From Myxococcus xanthus (lineage in GTDB: Bacteria; Myxococcota; Myxococcia; Myxococcales; Myxococcaceae), in contig NZ_CP017174.1 in the NCBI RefSeq assembly GCF_006402735.1, forward strand, positions 3,537,001 through 3,601,000: a stretch of 64,000 bases of DNA, in the 5' to 3' direction. Numbering within the stretch: the first letter of the stretch is position 1; each line of letters opens with the position of its first letter. Under the pieces are notes generated by a model. The model did no database searches. It saw only the letters and a program-made list of their open reading frames with translations, and was not told where the DNA came from. This document shows positions 26,468-36,452 of the stretch, in pieces. A program made the translations under genes and the position numbers.

Positions 26468-27121
26468 TCAGGGCTCGACGAGCGTGAGTCCACGCTGGAG
26501 TGCCTCGCGGACCAGGGCGCGCTCCTCTATGGGGAGTCGGTCCTCCAGCGCCTGCCGGGCCTGTTGCCCACCCAGGCGTCCGAGCGCCACGGCCACGGCT
26601 TCCCGGACCAGTGACTCCGGGTCCTGCAGCCGGGTGATGAGCGTGGGGATGGCATCCAGCCCCAGACACCGGCGAAGGGCGTCCGCCGCGCTGGCCCGCA
26701 CCACGGCTGGGGCCTTCTCGTCTTCGAGCACATCGCGGATGGTCACCGCGCCGCCTGACGGATCCACCAGCGCTAAGGAGGACACGGCGAGCGTCCGCCG
26801 CGCGGTAGGGGTGCCCTTGTCCACGACGAGCGCCGACAGGACAGGCGCCGCTCCTGGCCCCAGGCGCTTCCATGCGTCATCTGATGGGGCGCCAGTCCGC
26901 GTCGTCGCATCGAGAAGTGCGACCACCTGGGCATGGACGTCGGCACCAGGCGAAGGCGCGCTGGTGACGAGGGCAGGCTCCGAACTGGCGGAAGCACTCA
27001 TGCGGGCCAGTCCTCCGGACCCCGCGAGCAAGAAGCCTCCGAGCACCACGGGGCGCCAGGCGAGATGGCGGAGGGACCACGAGGAAACGGCGCCAGGACG
27101 TGGGGGGAGGGTGGTCGCCAT
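26468..27121 (-). CDS. Membrane-anchored or secreted HEAT-repeat protein
   Basis: This 217-residue protein has an N-terminal hydrophobic segment (WRPVVLGGFLLAGSGGLA) that may be a signal or anchor. The rest is helical with HEAT/PBS-lyase-like repeats: VVRASAADALRRCLG, LITRLQDPESLVREAVAVALGRLGG and LVREALQRGL. Such repeats mediate protein binding. The partner is unknown. It is divergent from the DsrE-like gene, separated by about 90 bp. Confidence 0.75.
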   Translation of the reverse strand: MATTLPPRPGAVSSWSLRHLAWRPVVLGGFLLAGSGGLARMSASASSEPALVTSAPSPGADVHAQVVALLDATTRTGAPSDDAWKRLGPGAAPVLSALVVDKGTPTARRTLAVSSLALVDPSGGAVTIRDVLEDEKAPAVVRASAADALRRCLGLDAIPTLITRLQDPESLVREAVAVALGRLGGQQARQALEDRLPIEERALVREALQRGLTLVEP

Positions 27122-27210
27122 GGGGGCTTCCCGGACAGAAGAGGGACGTTTCCAATTTATACGTCATTGGTGCCGCGACGGGATGCGAAGGCCGTTATGG
27201 TCGGCGCGTC

Positions 27211-27603
27211 ATGGCCGGACGGGTCCTCTTCTTCCTTCAGCACGCCACGTACGAGCCGGCCTTCCAGGCCGCCACCATGGGAATCACCGCCGCCGCCATG
27301 GGCGACGAGGTGTACTTCGTCTTCGCCTTCGATGCGCTGCGCCAGCTCGTGGGTGGCGCCTACGGCCAGCCGTCGAGCGAGCGCGAGCACGAGGAGTTCA
27401 CGCGCGCGGAGTCACTCGGGGTGTTGGCGCCGCCGCACATGCTGGCGGAAGCGCGCACGCTGGGCGCCAGGCTGATCGCCTGCGACACCACGGTCCGCAT
27501 CTGCGGCTACGAACCGGAGTCGCTGGAGGGCACCCTGGATGAAGTGATGGGGATGGCCTCGATTTGGCGACTGACCGCGGGTGCACGGGTGCTCACCCTG
27601 TAG
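27211..27603 (+). CDS. DsrE/DsrF-like small protein
   Basis: This is a 130-residue protein with a DsrE-like fold pattern: an N-terminal RVLFFLQHATYEPAFQAATMGITAAAMGDEVYFVF strand-helix-strand segment and a C-terminal GARLIACDTTVRICGY part with a Cys at a position often used in sulfur relay. DsrE-type proteins bind or relay sulfur, or act as peroxiredoxin-like adaptors; the specific role here is unknown. The ATG at 27211 gives the compact domain; the in-frame region upstream is not protein-like. No other sulfur genes are adjacent. Confidence 0.75.
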   Translation: MAGRVLFFLQHATYEPAFQAATMGITAAAMGDEVYFVFAFDALRQLVGGAYGQPSSEREHEEFTRAESLGVLAPPHMLAEARTLGARLIACDTTVRICGYEPESLEGTLDEVMGMASIWRLTAGARVLTL

Positions 27604-27821
27604 TCGGTGGGCTTTGGCCCTACGTACGCCGCACTTGGCCGCCCAGGTATCGCTCTGGCTGTAACGTCGCAGTGGCATCCAAACGGCCAGGAATCAGTCC
27701 GCCGATGCTGTAGCGCCCGACGGGAATGACGCGATAACCTGTGGCCACGCCGTACCCCTTTGGAGAACCCGGCCGCGCGGGAAGTCCCGCGTCCCCCAGT
27801 AGCAGAAGGAATTCATTGCCT

Positions 27822-29072
27822 ATGCGCTCCAAGCTGCCCCTCCTGAGTGCACTCTCCGTCGGTGCCTTCGTCCTGGCCTGTCAGACGTACGACTTCGAGC
27901 CGGTGGAGCCGCTGGCCATCGCGCAGACGACGAAGGAGGAGGTCATCAACGCCCGTCGGAGCAAGCCCAACATCATGTTGTTGGTGGATACCTCCGGGTC
28001 CATGACGTACCCGGTGAATCCGTCGCCTGCCTGCGACGTGGAGTTCCAAGGGAACATGGTTCCCTGTGGTGGCGAGGCGACGTGCAACGTCGATGTCTGC
28101 CCCACGCGTTGGACCGCGCTGCAGTCGGTTGTTCCGCAGTTCCTTGAGAACAGCGGTCGTTTCGTTCGTTTCGCGCTGACGACGTATCCCGAGACGCGAG
28201 GAGGACAGTCGATTCCGGATCTGTGTCGTGCCGCCACTGCTGGAGCCCTGCTCAAGACGCTGCCTGAGCAGGAAGACGACGATTCACTGCTGGTGCATGC
28301 CAATGAGATCAACACCCTGCTGCAGGGCATTCCCAATGGTGGAGCGGGCCGGCCTCTTGGCGGTACGCCGACAAGTGGAAGTCTGAACTTCGTGGGAGGG
28401 CTTGAGGGGCTCCAGGACACCAACCGGCAGAACTTCGTCATCCTCCTGACGGACGGTTTGCCGAACTGCAACGAGGGGAACCCCAACAGCGGTGCAAACA
28501 CCGAGTTGTGCAAGTGCACCATCGAGAACAACCAGTGCCAGAGTGGCTACCTCCACCGTGGATGCCTGGACTCCGATGCCTCCGTGACTGCTGTGCGGGA
28601 ACTTCGTGAGAAGGGCATTAAGACCATCGTCATTGGCTTCGGCGCGGAGACGGCGGTGGGGGATGGGCCGGCAGCGCTGGAAGCGATGGCGCGCGCTGGC
28701 GGCTTCGAGCGGACGTGCAATGCGGAGCGCCCATGTGGCGAGGGCGACACGTGCAACCCGACCACGGGTCTGTGCAACCGCTCCTTCTTCCAGGCCGGAA
28801 ACCAGGCTGAGCTTGCGCGCGCGCTGGAGGACATCAGCCGGGCGGTCGTCCTCATTGAGCCTTGCCTGATTCCACTGGAAGGCCCCCAGCGCCCGACCGA
28901 CCCCAAGCTGCTCGTGGTCTATGTGGAAGGCGAGCGGACCCCCTCGAGCGATAGTACGTGGACGCTGGAGGACCGCGGTGTGCTCTTCACGGGGCAGACC
29001 TGCGAGCGCATCCTCAACTCCACCCCGGAGTCGCCCGTGAAGATTGAAGTGCGGGCCATCCGTCAGCGCTAG
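27822..29072 (+). CDS. VWA-domain lipoprotein, Cys-rich
   Basis: This is a predicted 416-residue lipoprotein with signal peptide and lipobox FVLAC (Cys20). A von Willebrand factor A domain starts near residue 50. The MIDAS motif DTSGSM is intact, and further loops are GTPTSG and LLTDGLPNC. Many cysteines (CDVCPTRW-like, CKCTIENNQC, CNPTTGLC) suggest disulfides outside the cytoplasm. VWA proteins bind ligands through a metal; the ligand is unknown. AGAAGGA lies 11 nt before the ATG at 27822. The 218 bp upstream hold no supported gene. A RimK-like gene follows after 81 bp. Confidence 0.85.
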   Translation: MRSKLPLLSALSVGAFVLACQTYDFEPVEPLAIAQTTKEEVINARRSKPNIMLLVDTSGSMTYPVNPSPACDVEFQGNMVPCGGEATCNVDVCPTRWTALQSVVPQFLENSGRFVRFALTTYPETRGGQSIPDLCRAATAGALLKTLPEQEDDDSLLVHANEINTLLQGIPNGGAGRPLGGTPTSGSLNFVGGLEGLQDTNRQNFVILLTDGLPNCNEGNPNSGANTELCKCTIENNQCQSGYLHRGCLDSDASVTAVRELREKGIKTIVIGFGAETAVGDGPAALEAMARAGGFERTCNAERPCGEGDTCNPTTGLCNRSFFQAGNQAELARALEDISRAVVLIEPCLIPLEGPQRPTDPKLLVVYVEGERTPSSDSTWTLEDRGVLFTGQTCERILNSTPESPVKIEVRAIRQR

Positions 29073-29153
29073 TCCAGCGGTTCGCGGGGCGGCTTTACCC
29101 GGCGAGGGGCGGGGATTATAGGTCCCTCTCTCCCCGGAACGGCCGCCCCGCTC

Positions 29154-30155
29154 ATGAAAGCCACGATCCTCTCGCGCTCCGCTTCCATCCCGTCCACTCG
29201 GCGACTTGTCGAGGTGGCGCGCGCAAGAGGGCACCGGGTGCGGGTCCTCAACCCACTCCGCGTGCAGATGCACCTCGATGGGCGCAGCGCCACGCTCTAC
29301 TACGGCCGCAAGAAGCTGGCGCCCACGGACGTCGTCCTCCCTCGCATCGCCCAGTCCATCAGCAACTATGGCCTGGCCGTGGTGAATCAGTTCGGCCTGG
29401 CGCGGGTCTCGCTCGTCAACCACGCGCAGGCCATCGCGCAGTCGCGCAACAAGATGCGCTCGCTGCAACTGCTCTCGGCGCACGGCATCGATATTCCGTC
29501 GACGGTGATGGCGCGCGACGCGGCTCACCTCAAGGAGATGGTGGGCTTGCTGGGCGGCGTGCCCGTCCTCGTCAAACTGCTGCAGGGGCAGGAGAAGCAC
29601 GGCGTCATGGTGTGCGAGAGCCTCCAGTCGCTGGAGGCCGCGCTCGAGGCAGTCCTCGGGCTGGGGCATAACCTGGTGATGCAGGAGTACGTGAAGAGCA
29701 CGGGCATCGACGTCCGTGTGCTCGTCGTGGGTGGACAAGCTGTGGCCGCGGTTCGTCGCCGCCCGCGTCCGGGGCGCCTGGCGCACACCCTGATCAAGGG
29801 GGCTCGGCTGGAGGCGCACGAACTGTCACTGGCCCAGCGAGCCACCGCGGAAAAGGCCACCCGGCTCATCGGGCTCGAAGTGGCGGCGGTGGACCTGCTT
29901 GACGTGCAGGGCCAACCCAAGGTCTTCGAGGTGAATAGCTCCCCCGCGCTTCCTGAAATGGAGGCGGTGACGGGCGTCGACCTGGCCTCGCTCATCATCA
30001 TCCGCGCGGAAGCGCTCGTGGCGGGGGCGCCGCCCGTGTCTGTGCCGGACTTGTCGCCTCCGTCGGCCCTGCCCGCGTCATCTGAGCCCGCTCAGCTCCC
30101 CGTGGACCGGAAGGGCACGGGCCGCCGCGCCAGGACCAGCGAAGGCGGCGCGTGA
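29154..30155 (+). CDS. RimK-family ATP-grasp ligase
   Basis: This is a 333-residue ATP-grasp enzyme related to RimK, which adds glutamate to the ribosomal protein S6 C-terminus. The N-terminal domain (ATILSRSASIPSTRRLVE, DVVLPRIAQSIS) and the central ATP-grasp (VPVLVKLLQGQEKHGVMV, MQEYVKSTGIDVRVLVVGG) fit. The metal/catalytic segment is KVFEVNSSPALPEMEAVTGVD. The 45-residue Pro/Ser-rich tail is an addition relative to short RimK proteins. The substrate could be S6 or another protein or peptide. A 7-bp hairpin (30162-30179) follows. Confidence 0.88.
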   Translation: MKATILSRSASIPSTRRLVEVARARGHRVRVLNPLRVQMHLDGRSATLYYGRKKLAPTDVVLPRIAQSISNYGLAVVNQFGLARVSLVNHAQAIAQSRNKMRSLQLLSAHGIDIPSTVMARDAAHLKEMVGLLGGVPVLVKLLQGQEKHGVMVCESLQSLEAALEAVLGLGHNLVMQEYVKSTGIDVRVLVVGGQAVAAVRRRPRPGRLAHTLIKGARLEAHELSLAQRATAEKATRLIGLEVAAVDLLDVQGQPKVFEVNSSPALPEMEAVTGVDLASLIIIRAEALVAGAPPVSVPDLSPPSALPASSEPAQLPVDRKGTGRRARTSEGGA

Positions 30156-30161
30156 AGAGAA

Positions 30162-30179
30162 AGACGGCCCCCGCCGTCT
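30162..30179 (+). terminator. Short hairpin after the RimK-like gene
   Basis: AGACGGC (30162-30168) and GCCGTCT (30173-30179) form a perfect 7-bp stem with a CCCC loop, 6 bp past the stop. There is no T-run, so it is at best a weak terminator. Confidence 0.35.
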
Positions 30180-30217
30180 CAAGCGTGATACGCACCCCTC
30201 GCTTCTAGGAGACGCCC

Positions 30218-30667
30218 ATGCTTCATCGCCGACGCCTTTCCTCCCTCGCCGCTCTGCTGGCGGCAGTGACCTGCTCCGCGCCCGTACTGGCCGCGGATGT
30301 GGATCCGGCCTCGCTGTATGAGGTCTCCACCGAAGGGACCTCGAGCCAGGTCAAGGCGGGGGAGAAGGGGACCTTTGTCCTCGCCATCAAGACGAAGGCG
30401 GGTGCCCATGTCTCCGACGAGGCACCGTTGAAGCTTGAGGTGAAGGGGAGTCAGCTGACCCCGGCCAAGGAGAAGCTGGTCCTGGCGGACTCCGTGGCGA
30501 AGAAGGCCGAGGGGCAGGCCTTCGCGGACCCCCGCTTCGAGGTCCCCTTCACGACGGCCGCCGCGGGCAAAGGCTCCGTGGACGCGAAGCTCGTCTTCTT
30601 CATCTGCACGGAGAAGCTCTGCGCACGTCAGCAGAAGACCTTCTCCCTTCCTGTCGAGGTCCTCTGA
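30218..30667 (+). CDS. Small secreted protein with DsbD-like N-terminal-domain features
   Basis: This is a 149-residue protein with a Sec signal peptide ending near APVLAA. The mature part is an Ig-like beta domain (KAGEKGTFVLAIKTKAGAHV, DPRFEVPFTTA). It ends in a Cys pair in LVFFICTEKLCARQQKTFSLPV, a pattern recalling the periplasmic alpha domain of DsbD-like thiol proteins. A role in periplasmic thiol chemistry or copper handling is possible but not shown. It lies 6 bp upstream of the rRNA methyltransferase gene and is probably co-transcribed with it. Confidence 0.7.
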   Translation: MLHRRRLSSLAALLAAVTCSAPVLAADVDPASLYEVSTEGTSSQVKAGEKGTFVLAIKTKAGAHVSDEAPLKLEVKGSQLTPAKEKLVLADSVAKKAEGQAFADPRFEVPFTTAAAGKGSVDAKLVFFICTEKLCARQQKTFSLPVEVL

Positions 30668-30673
30668 GTCCCC

Positions 30674-31519
30674 ATGCGTGAGCGTTCTTCCAAGGGCGGC
30701 CGCGGTGAGCGCGGGAGCGAAGAATCCCCCCAGCGCGCCAGCCGGGGCGAGCGGGGAGGCGGCGAAGCCTCCCGTTTTGTCTACGGGGTGAATCCAGTCC
30801 TGGCGGCTCTTCGGGCCCGGCCGGACGAGGTGGAGCGCTTGTTCCTGGTGGAGGGGCAGCTCGGCGCCCGAGCGGCGGGAGAGCTACTCAGCCGGGCTCG
30901 CGAGTTCGGCATTCGCGTGGAGAAGGTGACGCGCGAGCGCCTGGGTGCGCTGGCGGAGGGCGGCGTTCACCAGGGCGTGGTGGTGGAGCTTCGAGGCTTC
31001 AAGTACGCGGAGCTGGAGGACCTTCTGGAGGCCGCGAAGGCCCAGGGACAGCCTCCGCTGGTGGTCGTGCTGGACGGAATCCAGGACCCGCACAACCTGG
31101 GAGCCATCATCCGCTCCGCGGATGCACTGGGGGCTCATGGCGTGGTGATTGCCAAGGACCGGGCGGTGCAGGTGACGGGCACCGTGGCCAAGGCGTCCGC
31201 CGGGGCCGTGGAGCACAGCCGCATCGCGCGGGTGGTGAACATCTCCCGGGCCCTGGAGGAACTGAAGGAAGCCGGCCTGTGGGTCGCCGCGGCGGACGTC
31301 GACGCCAAGGAGCCCATGTGGAGTGCCCGGTTGGATGGGCCGTTGGCGCTCGTCGTGGGGGCCGAGGGGGCAGGCGTCCGGGACGGAGTGCTCAAGCACT
31401 GCGACTTCCGCCTCCGGATTCCGATGGCGGGTCAGGTCGGTTCATTGAATGCGTCCGTTTCGGCCGGCATTCTGCTATACGAGGTCGCCCGCCAGCGGGG
31501 CACCGTCTCCGGCCGGTAG
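30674..31519 (+). CDS. rlmB: 23S rRNA 2'-O-ribose methyltransferase, TrmH/SpoU family (RlmB-like)
   Basis: This is a 281-residue SPOUT methyltransferase that uses S-adenosylmethionine to methylate a ribose 2'-OH, by homology G2251 of 23S rRNA. After a 35-residue charged N-terminal tail comes the L30e-like substrate-binding domain (FVYGVNPVLAALRARP). The knotted catalytic domain has motif 1 DGIQDPHNLGAIIRSA, motif 2 LVVGAEGAGV and motif 3 IPMAGQVGSLNASVSAGILL. The assignment to RlmB rather than another SpoU target rests on length and the L30e domain. It immediately precedes the tRNA-tuf operon. Confidence 0.88.
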   Translation: MRERSSKGGRGERGSEESPQRASRGERGGGEASRFVYGVNPVLAALRARPDEVERLFLVEGQLGARAAGELLSRAREFGIRVEKVTRERLGALAEGGVHQGVVVELRGFKYAELEDLLEAAKAQGQPPLVVVLDGIQDPHNLGAIIRSADALGAHGVVIAKDRAVQVTGTVAKASAGAVEHSRIARVVNISRALEELKEAGLWVAAADVDAKEPMWSARLDGPLALVVGAEGAGVRDGVLKHCDFRLRIPMAGQVGSLNASVSAGILLYEVARQRGTVSGR

Positions 31520-31541
31520 TTGAAGTTTGGGATCAATCTCC

Positions 31542-31570
31542 TTGACTTGGGCGAACGGGAATTCTAGAAG
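31542..31570 (+). promoter_or_regulatory. Candidate promoter of the tRNA-tuf operon
   Basis: TTGACT (31542-31547) and TAGAAG (31565-31570) are spaced 17 bp, followed by a GC-rich discriminator as in stable RNA promoters. A second possible site, TTGACG at 31600-31605 and TAGGGC at 31623-31628, also has a 17-bp spacer and ends 23 bp before the first tRNA. Confidence 0.55.
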
Positions 31571-31651
31571 GGCGCCCCTCTCAGGGCGGTGACGGGTGGT
31601 TGACGGAGTCGCTGGGGCGGGGTAGGGCGGCAGTCGCAGTACCGGATGAGT

Positions 31652-31724
31652 GCCGGTGTAGCTCAGCTGGTAGAGCAACTGATTTGTAATCAGTAGGTCG
31701 CGGGTTCAAATCCCGCCGCCGGCC
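31652..31724 (+). tRNA. tRNA-Thr (TGT anticodon)
   Basis: Cloverleaf with acceptor GCCGGTG/CGCCGGC, D arm GCTC/GAGC, and anticodon loop TTTGTAA carrying TGT. The T arm has loop TTCAAAT. The base after the acceptor stem is C and the 3' CCA is not encoded, unlike two later tRNAs of the cluster. Confidence 0.95.
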
Positions 31725-31783
31725 AGGTAGGACGGGGCCGCGGATGAGGGCCCGGGATGTGGTAGTAGGACAAGTGAATATCT

Positions 31784-31867
31784 GGAGGGATACCCAAGCG
31801 GCCAAAGGGAGCAGACTGTAAATCTGCCGGCTCTACGCCTTCGATGGTTCGAATCCATCTCCCTCCA
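31784..31867 (+). tRNA. tRNA-Tyr (GTA anticodon)
   Basis: A class II tRNA with acceptor GGAGGGA/TCCCTCC, anticodon loop CTGTAAA carrying GTA, and a long variable arm, as expected for bacterial tRNA-Tyr. The discriminator is A, and CCA is not encoded. Confidence 0.95.
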
Positions 31868-31877
31868 CTCGGCAATT

Positions 31878-31953
<76 letters not shown>

Positions 31954-31978
31954 AATGTTGTAGTCACAGCATCGCCAA

Positions 31979-32054
31979 GCCCTGATAGCTCAGTTGGCAG
32001 AGCGCATCCTTGGTAAGGATGAGGTCACCAGTTCAATCCTGGTTCAGGGCTCCA
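31979..32054 (+). tRNA. tRNA-Thr (GGT anticodon)
   Basis: Acceptor GCCCTGA/TCAGGGC, anticodon loop TTGGTAA carrying GGT, discriminator U, and CCA encoded at 32052-32054. It ends 19 bp before the tuf start codon, so tuf mRNA must be released by tRNA 3' processing. Confidence 0.96.
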
Positions 32055-32073
32055 TTTATTTTTGAGGAGTGTC

Positions 32074-33264
<1,191 letters not shown>

Positions 33265-33308
33265 TGCCGGGTCGGCCGCAAGGCCGCCGGGCTCACTGTC
33301 CCGATTCC

Positions 33309-33342
33309 GAGGGGAGGGCTGCGTTGTGGTAGCCTTCCCTTC
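33309..33342 (+). terminator. Hairpin between tuf and rpmG
   Basis: A 12-bp stem with two G-U pairs (33309-33320 with 33331-33342) and a 10-nt loop. There is no T-run, so it may be a partial terminator or an RNA-processing stem that lets tuf outproduce the downstream genes. Confidence 0.4.
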
Positions 33343-33363
33343 TCGTATCTGGTGAGGTAGGTC

Positions 33364-33528
33364 ATGCCGAAGGGCAATCGTTCCATCATTTCGCTCGAGT
33401 GCACTGTGTGCAAGGAGCGGAACTACACGACCACGAAGAACAAGCGGAAGAGCCAGGACAAGCTTGAGCTGAGCAAGTTCTGTCCTCGTTGCCGCAAGCA
33501 CCAGGACCACAAGGAAGGTAAGGTCTAG
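33364..33528 (+). CDS. rpmG: 50S ribosomal protein L33
   Basis: This is a 54-residue ribosomal protein of the large subunit. It keeps both zinc-ribbon CxxC pairs (CTVC near the N-terminus and CPRC near the C-terminus), so it is a zinc-containing form. The sequence [21 protein letters not shown] is typical of L33. GAGG lies upstream of the ATG. It sits between tuf and tRNA-Trp, its usual place ahead of secE. Confidence 0.96.
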   Translation: MPKGNRSIISLECTVCKERNYTTTKNKRKSQDKLELSKFCPRCRKHQDHKEGKV

Positions 33529-33551
33529 GTCGGTAGTTCAGGGAAGGTTCT

Positions 33552-33627
33552 AGGCCAGTAGCTCCAACGGTAGAGCAGCGGTCTCCAAATCCGCGTGTTG
33601 GGGGTTCGAATCCCTCCTGGCCTGCCA
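33552..33627 (+). tRNA. tRNA-Trp (CCA anticodon)
   Basis: Acceptor AGGCCAG/CTGGCCT, anticodon loop CTCCAAA carrying CCA, discriminator G (the tRNA-Trp identity base), and 3' CCA encoded at 33625-33627. The position between rpmG and secE is conserved in many bacteria. Confidence 0.96.
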
Positions 33628-33646
33628 ACTCTCAGTAGTCGCGGGG

Positions 33647-33684
33647 CCCCCGGTACCTGGAGGTGCCGGGGGTTCCTGTGTTTT
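33647..33684 (+). terminator. Hairpin with T-rich tail after tRNA-Trp
   Basis: CCCCCGGTAC (33647-33656) pairs with GTGCCGGGGG (33663-33672), one G-U, with a 6-nt loop. TTCC and TGTGTTTT follow. It could separate the tRNA-Trp transcript from secE-nusG or act as an attenuator. Confidence 0.55.
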
Positions 33685-33727
33685 CGCAGTTCCGCGAATT
33701 CGCATCCGCAGTACCTCGTGAGGCACC

Positions 33728-34170
33728 ATGGCGACGGCATCAGAGGCCAGCCAGCAGGCTAACCGCTCGGCGATGGATCCGAAGCGGCTCGTGGTCATCT
33801 TCTATCTTCTCGTCGGCATCGTCCTGGCCCTCTTCCTGGAGCGCCTGCTCGGGTTGCTGTGGGCGAGGTTCAGCTGGAGCGACCCGGTCCTCATCGAGGG
33901 CTTGGACTGGAAGGTCTCCACCCTGGTGAGCTACGTGCTGTCCGTGGGATTGGCCGTGGGCGCGTACTTCCACCCGCGCACCCATGCGCTGTCCATCGAC
34001 GTCGCTTCGGAGTTGATGAAGGTCACCTGGCCCACCTGGTCGGAGACCAAGGCGTCGACCATGGCCGTGGTCGTGGCGTCCCTGGTGGCCGCCGTCATCC
34101 TCTTCTGCATCGATACCGCCGCCTACAACCTGATGGTGGAGTGGCTGCCGGCCGTGTGGGGGAAGCTGTA

Positions 34171-34171
<1 letters not shown>
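33728..34171 (+). CDS. secE: Preprotein translocase subunit SecE
   Basis: This is an inner-membrane clamp subunit of the SecYEG channel. It is 147 residues, longer than the single-helix SecE of many bacteria. Three membrane helices are visible, about residues 20-45, 62-82 and 112-136, as in enterobacterial SecE. The essential conserved part is [13 protein letters not shown] just before the last helix. Its TAA overlaps the nusG ATG (TAATG), so translation is coupled. Confidence 0.95.
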
Positions 34172-34713
<542 letters not shown>

Positions 34714-34725
34714 CAGTTGATGCCA

Positions 34726-34756
34726 CGCCGTGCACCCCTGTATGGAGTGCGCGGCG
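34726..34756 (+). promoter_or_regulatory. Hairpin in the nusG-rplK intergenic leader
   Basis: CGCCG and GCAC pair with GTGC and CGGCG across 34726-34756, with a 1-nt internal mismatch. The 146-bp nusG-rplK gap also holds a CCCCG/CGGGG stem near 34773. Leaders here carry the L1 autoregulation site in E. coli, but I could not identify that motif with confidence. Confidence 0.35.
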
Positions 34757-34859
34757 TTCGCATTTCTGGTCCCCGTATCGGGGCCGGACTCATGGGTGGG
34801 AGGGCTTCCCCGTCTGGTAGCCCGCTCGCACCACCCACTCGAAAGGCAGTTGTCGTTCG

Positions 34860-35306
34860 ATGAAGAAGATCACAGGTCAGGTCAAGCTGCAGATTCCCGC
34901 CGGTAAGGCGAACCCCGCTCCGCCGATCGGCCCCGCGCTCGGTCAGCAGGGCGTGAACATCATGGAGTTCTGCAAGCAGTTCAACGCGAAGACCCAGGCG
35001 GAAGCCAAGGAAGGTCTCATCATCCCGGTGGTCATCACCGTGTATGCGGACCGCTCCTTCACCTTCATCCTGAAGACCCCGCCCGCCGCCGTCCTCATCA
35101 AGAAGGCCGCGGGTCTCCACACGGAGAAGAAGAAGGGTTCGGGCGCGAAGAAGCCGGGCAAGGAGAAGGTCGGGCAGATCACCCGCGCTCAGCTCGAGGA
35201 AATCGCGAAGAAGAAGATCCAGGACACCACCGCCGCGTCGCTCGAGGCCTGCATGAACACCATTGCTGGCACCGCACGCTCCATGGGCATCGACGTCGTC
35301 GGCTAG
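34860..35306 (+). CDS. rplK: 50S ribosomal protein L11
   Basis: This 148-residue protein of the GTPase-associated centre on 23S rRNA is near standard length. It has the conserved [35 protein letters not shown]-terminal domain (thiostrepton region) and the C-terminal RNA-binding domain ending in [11 protein letters not shown]. The ATG at 34860 has AAAGG 11 nt upstream. It is followed by rplA after 36 bp. Confidence 0.98.
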   Translation: MKKITGQVKLQIPAGKANPAPPIGPALGQQGVNIMEFCKQFNAKTQAEAKEGLIIPVVITVYADRSFTFILKTPPAAVLIKKAAGLHTEKKKGSGAKKPGKEKVGQITRAQLEEIAKKKIQDTTAASLEACMNTIAGTARSMGIDVVG

Positions 35307-35342
35307 GCCGCCGCGCACCCACTCACGACAAGGATTTCTGTC

Positions 35343-36056
35343 ATGGCTAAGACTGGGAAGAAGTTCCGTGCGGCCGCCGCTCTGGTTGACCGCGATAAGC
35401 GCTACGCCATCGGCGAGGGCTTTCAGCTCCTGAAGAAGACGGTGGAGGCTCGCTCCACCAAGTACGACCAGACGGTCGACGTCTCCATCAACCTGGGCGT
35501 GGACCCGAAGCACGCGGACCAGATGGTCCGTGGCGCCGTGGTGCTCCCGCACGGCACCGGCGCCACCGTGCGCGTGGCCGTGTTCGCCAAGGGCGAGAAG
35601 GCCACCGACGCGACCAACGCCGGCGCGGACGTGGTCGGCGCCGAGGACCTCCAGAAGCGTATCGAGGAGGGCTTCCTCGACTTCGACACCGTCATCGCCA
35701 CCCCGGACATGATGGGTGTCGTCGGTCGCCTCGGTAAGGTGCTCGGTCCCCGTGGCCTGATGCCGAACCCGAAGGTCGGCACGGTGACCATGGACGTCGC
35801 GAAGGCCATTCGTGACGCCAAGGGTGGTAAGGTCGACTTCCGCGCCGAGAAGGCCGGTATCGTCCACGCGAAGCTGGGCAAGTCCTCCTTCGAGGTGGAG
35901 AAGCTCGAGGCCAACTTCAACGCCCTGGTGGACCTGGTGATGAAGCTGAAGCCGGCCGCCGCGAAGGGTGTGTACCTCCAGGGGATCGCCATCTCGTCCT
36001 CCATGGGCCCGGGCATCAAGCTCGACACCACGGAGATCAAGGTGCGCCACGGCTAA
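35343..36056 (+). CDS. rplA: 50S ribosomal protein L1
   Basis: This is a 237-residue L1-stalk protein, full length. The family signature [23 protein letters not shown] is intact in the middle. In other bacteria L1 also represses its own operon by binding the mRNA leader. It is followed by a Rho-independent terminator and then a long leader before rplJ. Confidence 0.98.
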   Translation: MAKTGKKFRAAAALVDRDKRYAIGEGFQLLKKTVEARSTKYDQTVDVSINLGVDPKHADQMVRGAVVLPHGTGATVRVAVFAKGEKATDATNAGADVVGAEDLQKRIEEGFLDFDTVIATPDMMGVVGRLGKVLGPRGLMPNPKVGTVTMDVAKAIRDAKGGKVDFRAEKAGIVHAKLGKSSFEVEKLEANFNALVDLVMKLKPAAAKGVYLQGIAISSSMGPGIKLDTTEIKVRHG

Positions 36057-36156
36057 TCGCCGCCCGGACGCACGGACAGGGGGGCGCAGCCCTGGCTTTG
36101 GGTCAGGGTTGTCACCTGTCTGACGTCACAGGTTCGAAAGTTCTGGATCTTTGCTG

Positions 36157-36184
36157 AAGCCGGGGGTATAGGCCCCCGGCTTTT
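36157..36184 (+). terminator. Rho-independent terminator between rplA and rplJ
   Basis: AAGCCGGGGG (36157-36166) and CCCCCGGCTT (36173-36182) form a perfect 10-bp stem with a 6-nt loop, ending in TTTT. It splits the rplK-rplA unit from rplJ-rplL-rpoBC or attenuates read-through. Confidence 0.8.
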
Positions 36185-36314
36185 GCAATTGGGGCGCCAC
36201 GTCGTGAGGCGCGGCGTCCCGACACCTGGTTCATGACAGCAGGGACCTGGGTGGAGAGGGTGCATGTTCCGTTGGCAGCCGGGCAACCGGCCGGACGGCA
36301 CCTTCGACCCCTGG

Positions 36315-36452
36315 TTCAAACGACCGCAAGGTCAGCCCTGCCGAGACTGGAGGTGCGGTGTGGTGCCTCTCGAGGCTCCTCTCGCTCTGCCACTTTGGCC
36401 CAGGCATCACGCCCGTCCTGAAAAGGCGGGCCCAGTAAGGAGGTGAGTCAAA
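36315..36452 (+). promoter_or_regulatory. Probable ribosomal protein L10 leader
   Basis: The 396-bp gap between rplA and rplJ ends in a structured leader. The core at about 36340-36360 (GCCGAGACTGGAGGTG) resembles the conserved L10(L12)4-binding motif of rplJ leaders. It is followed by a GCCTC/GAGGC hairpin (around 36367-36378) and a GCCCG/CGGGC hairpin just before the ribosome binding site. I infer autoregulation by L10-L12. The stretch 36185-36314 holds nothing else recognised and should contain the promoter. Confidence 0.55.

Noticed and set aside
27620-27832. 70-codon minus-strand open frame before the VWA lipoprotein gene
   Set aside because: It overlaps the VWA start, has no clear ribosome binding site and no family. 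Its end (RYSIGGLIPGR) faintly recalls carboxypeptidase-regulatory repeats, so it could be a gene remnant, but the evidence is too thin.
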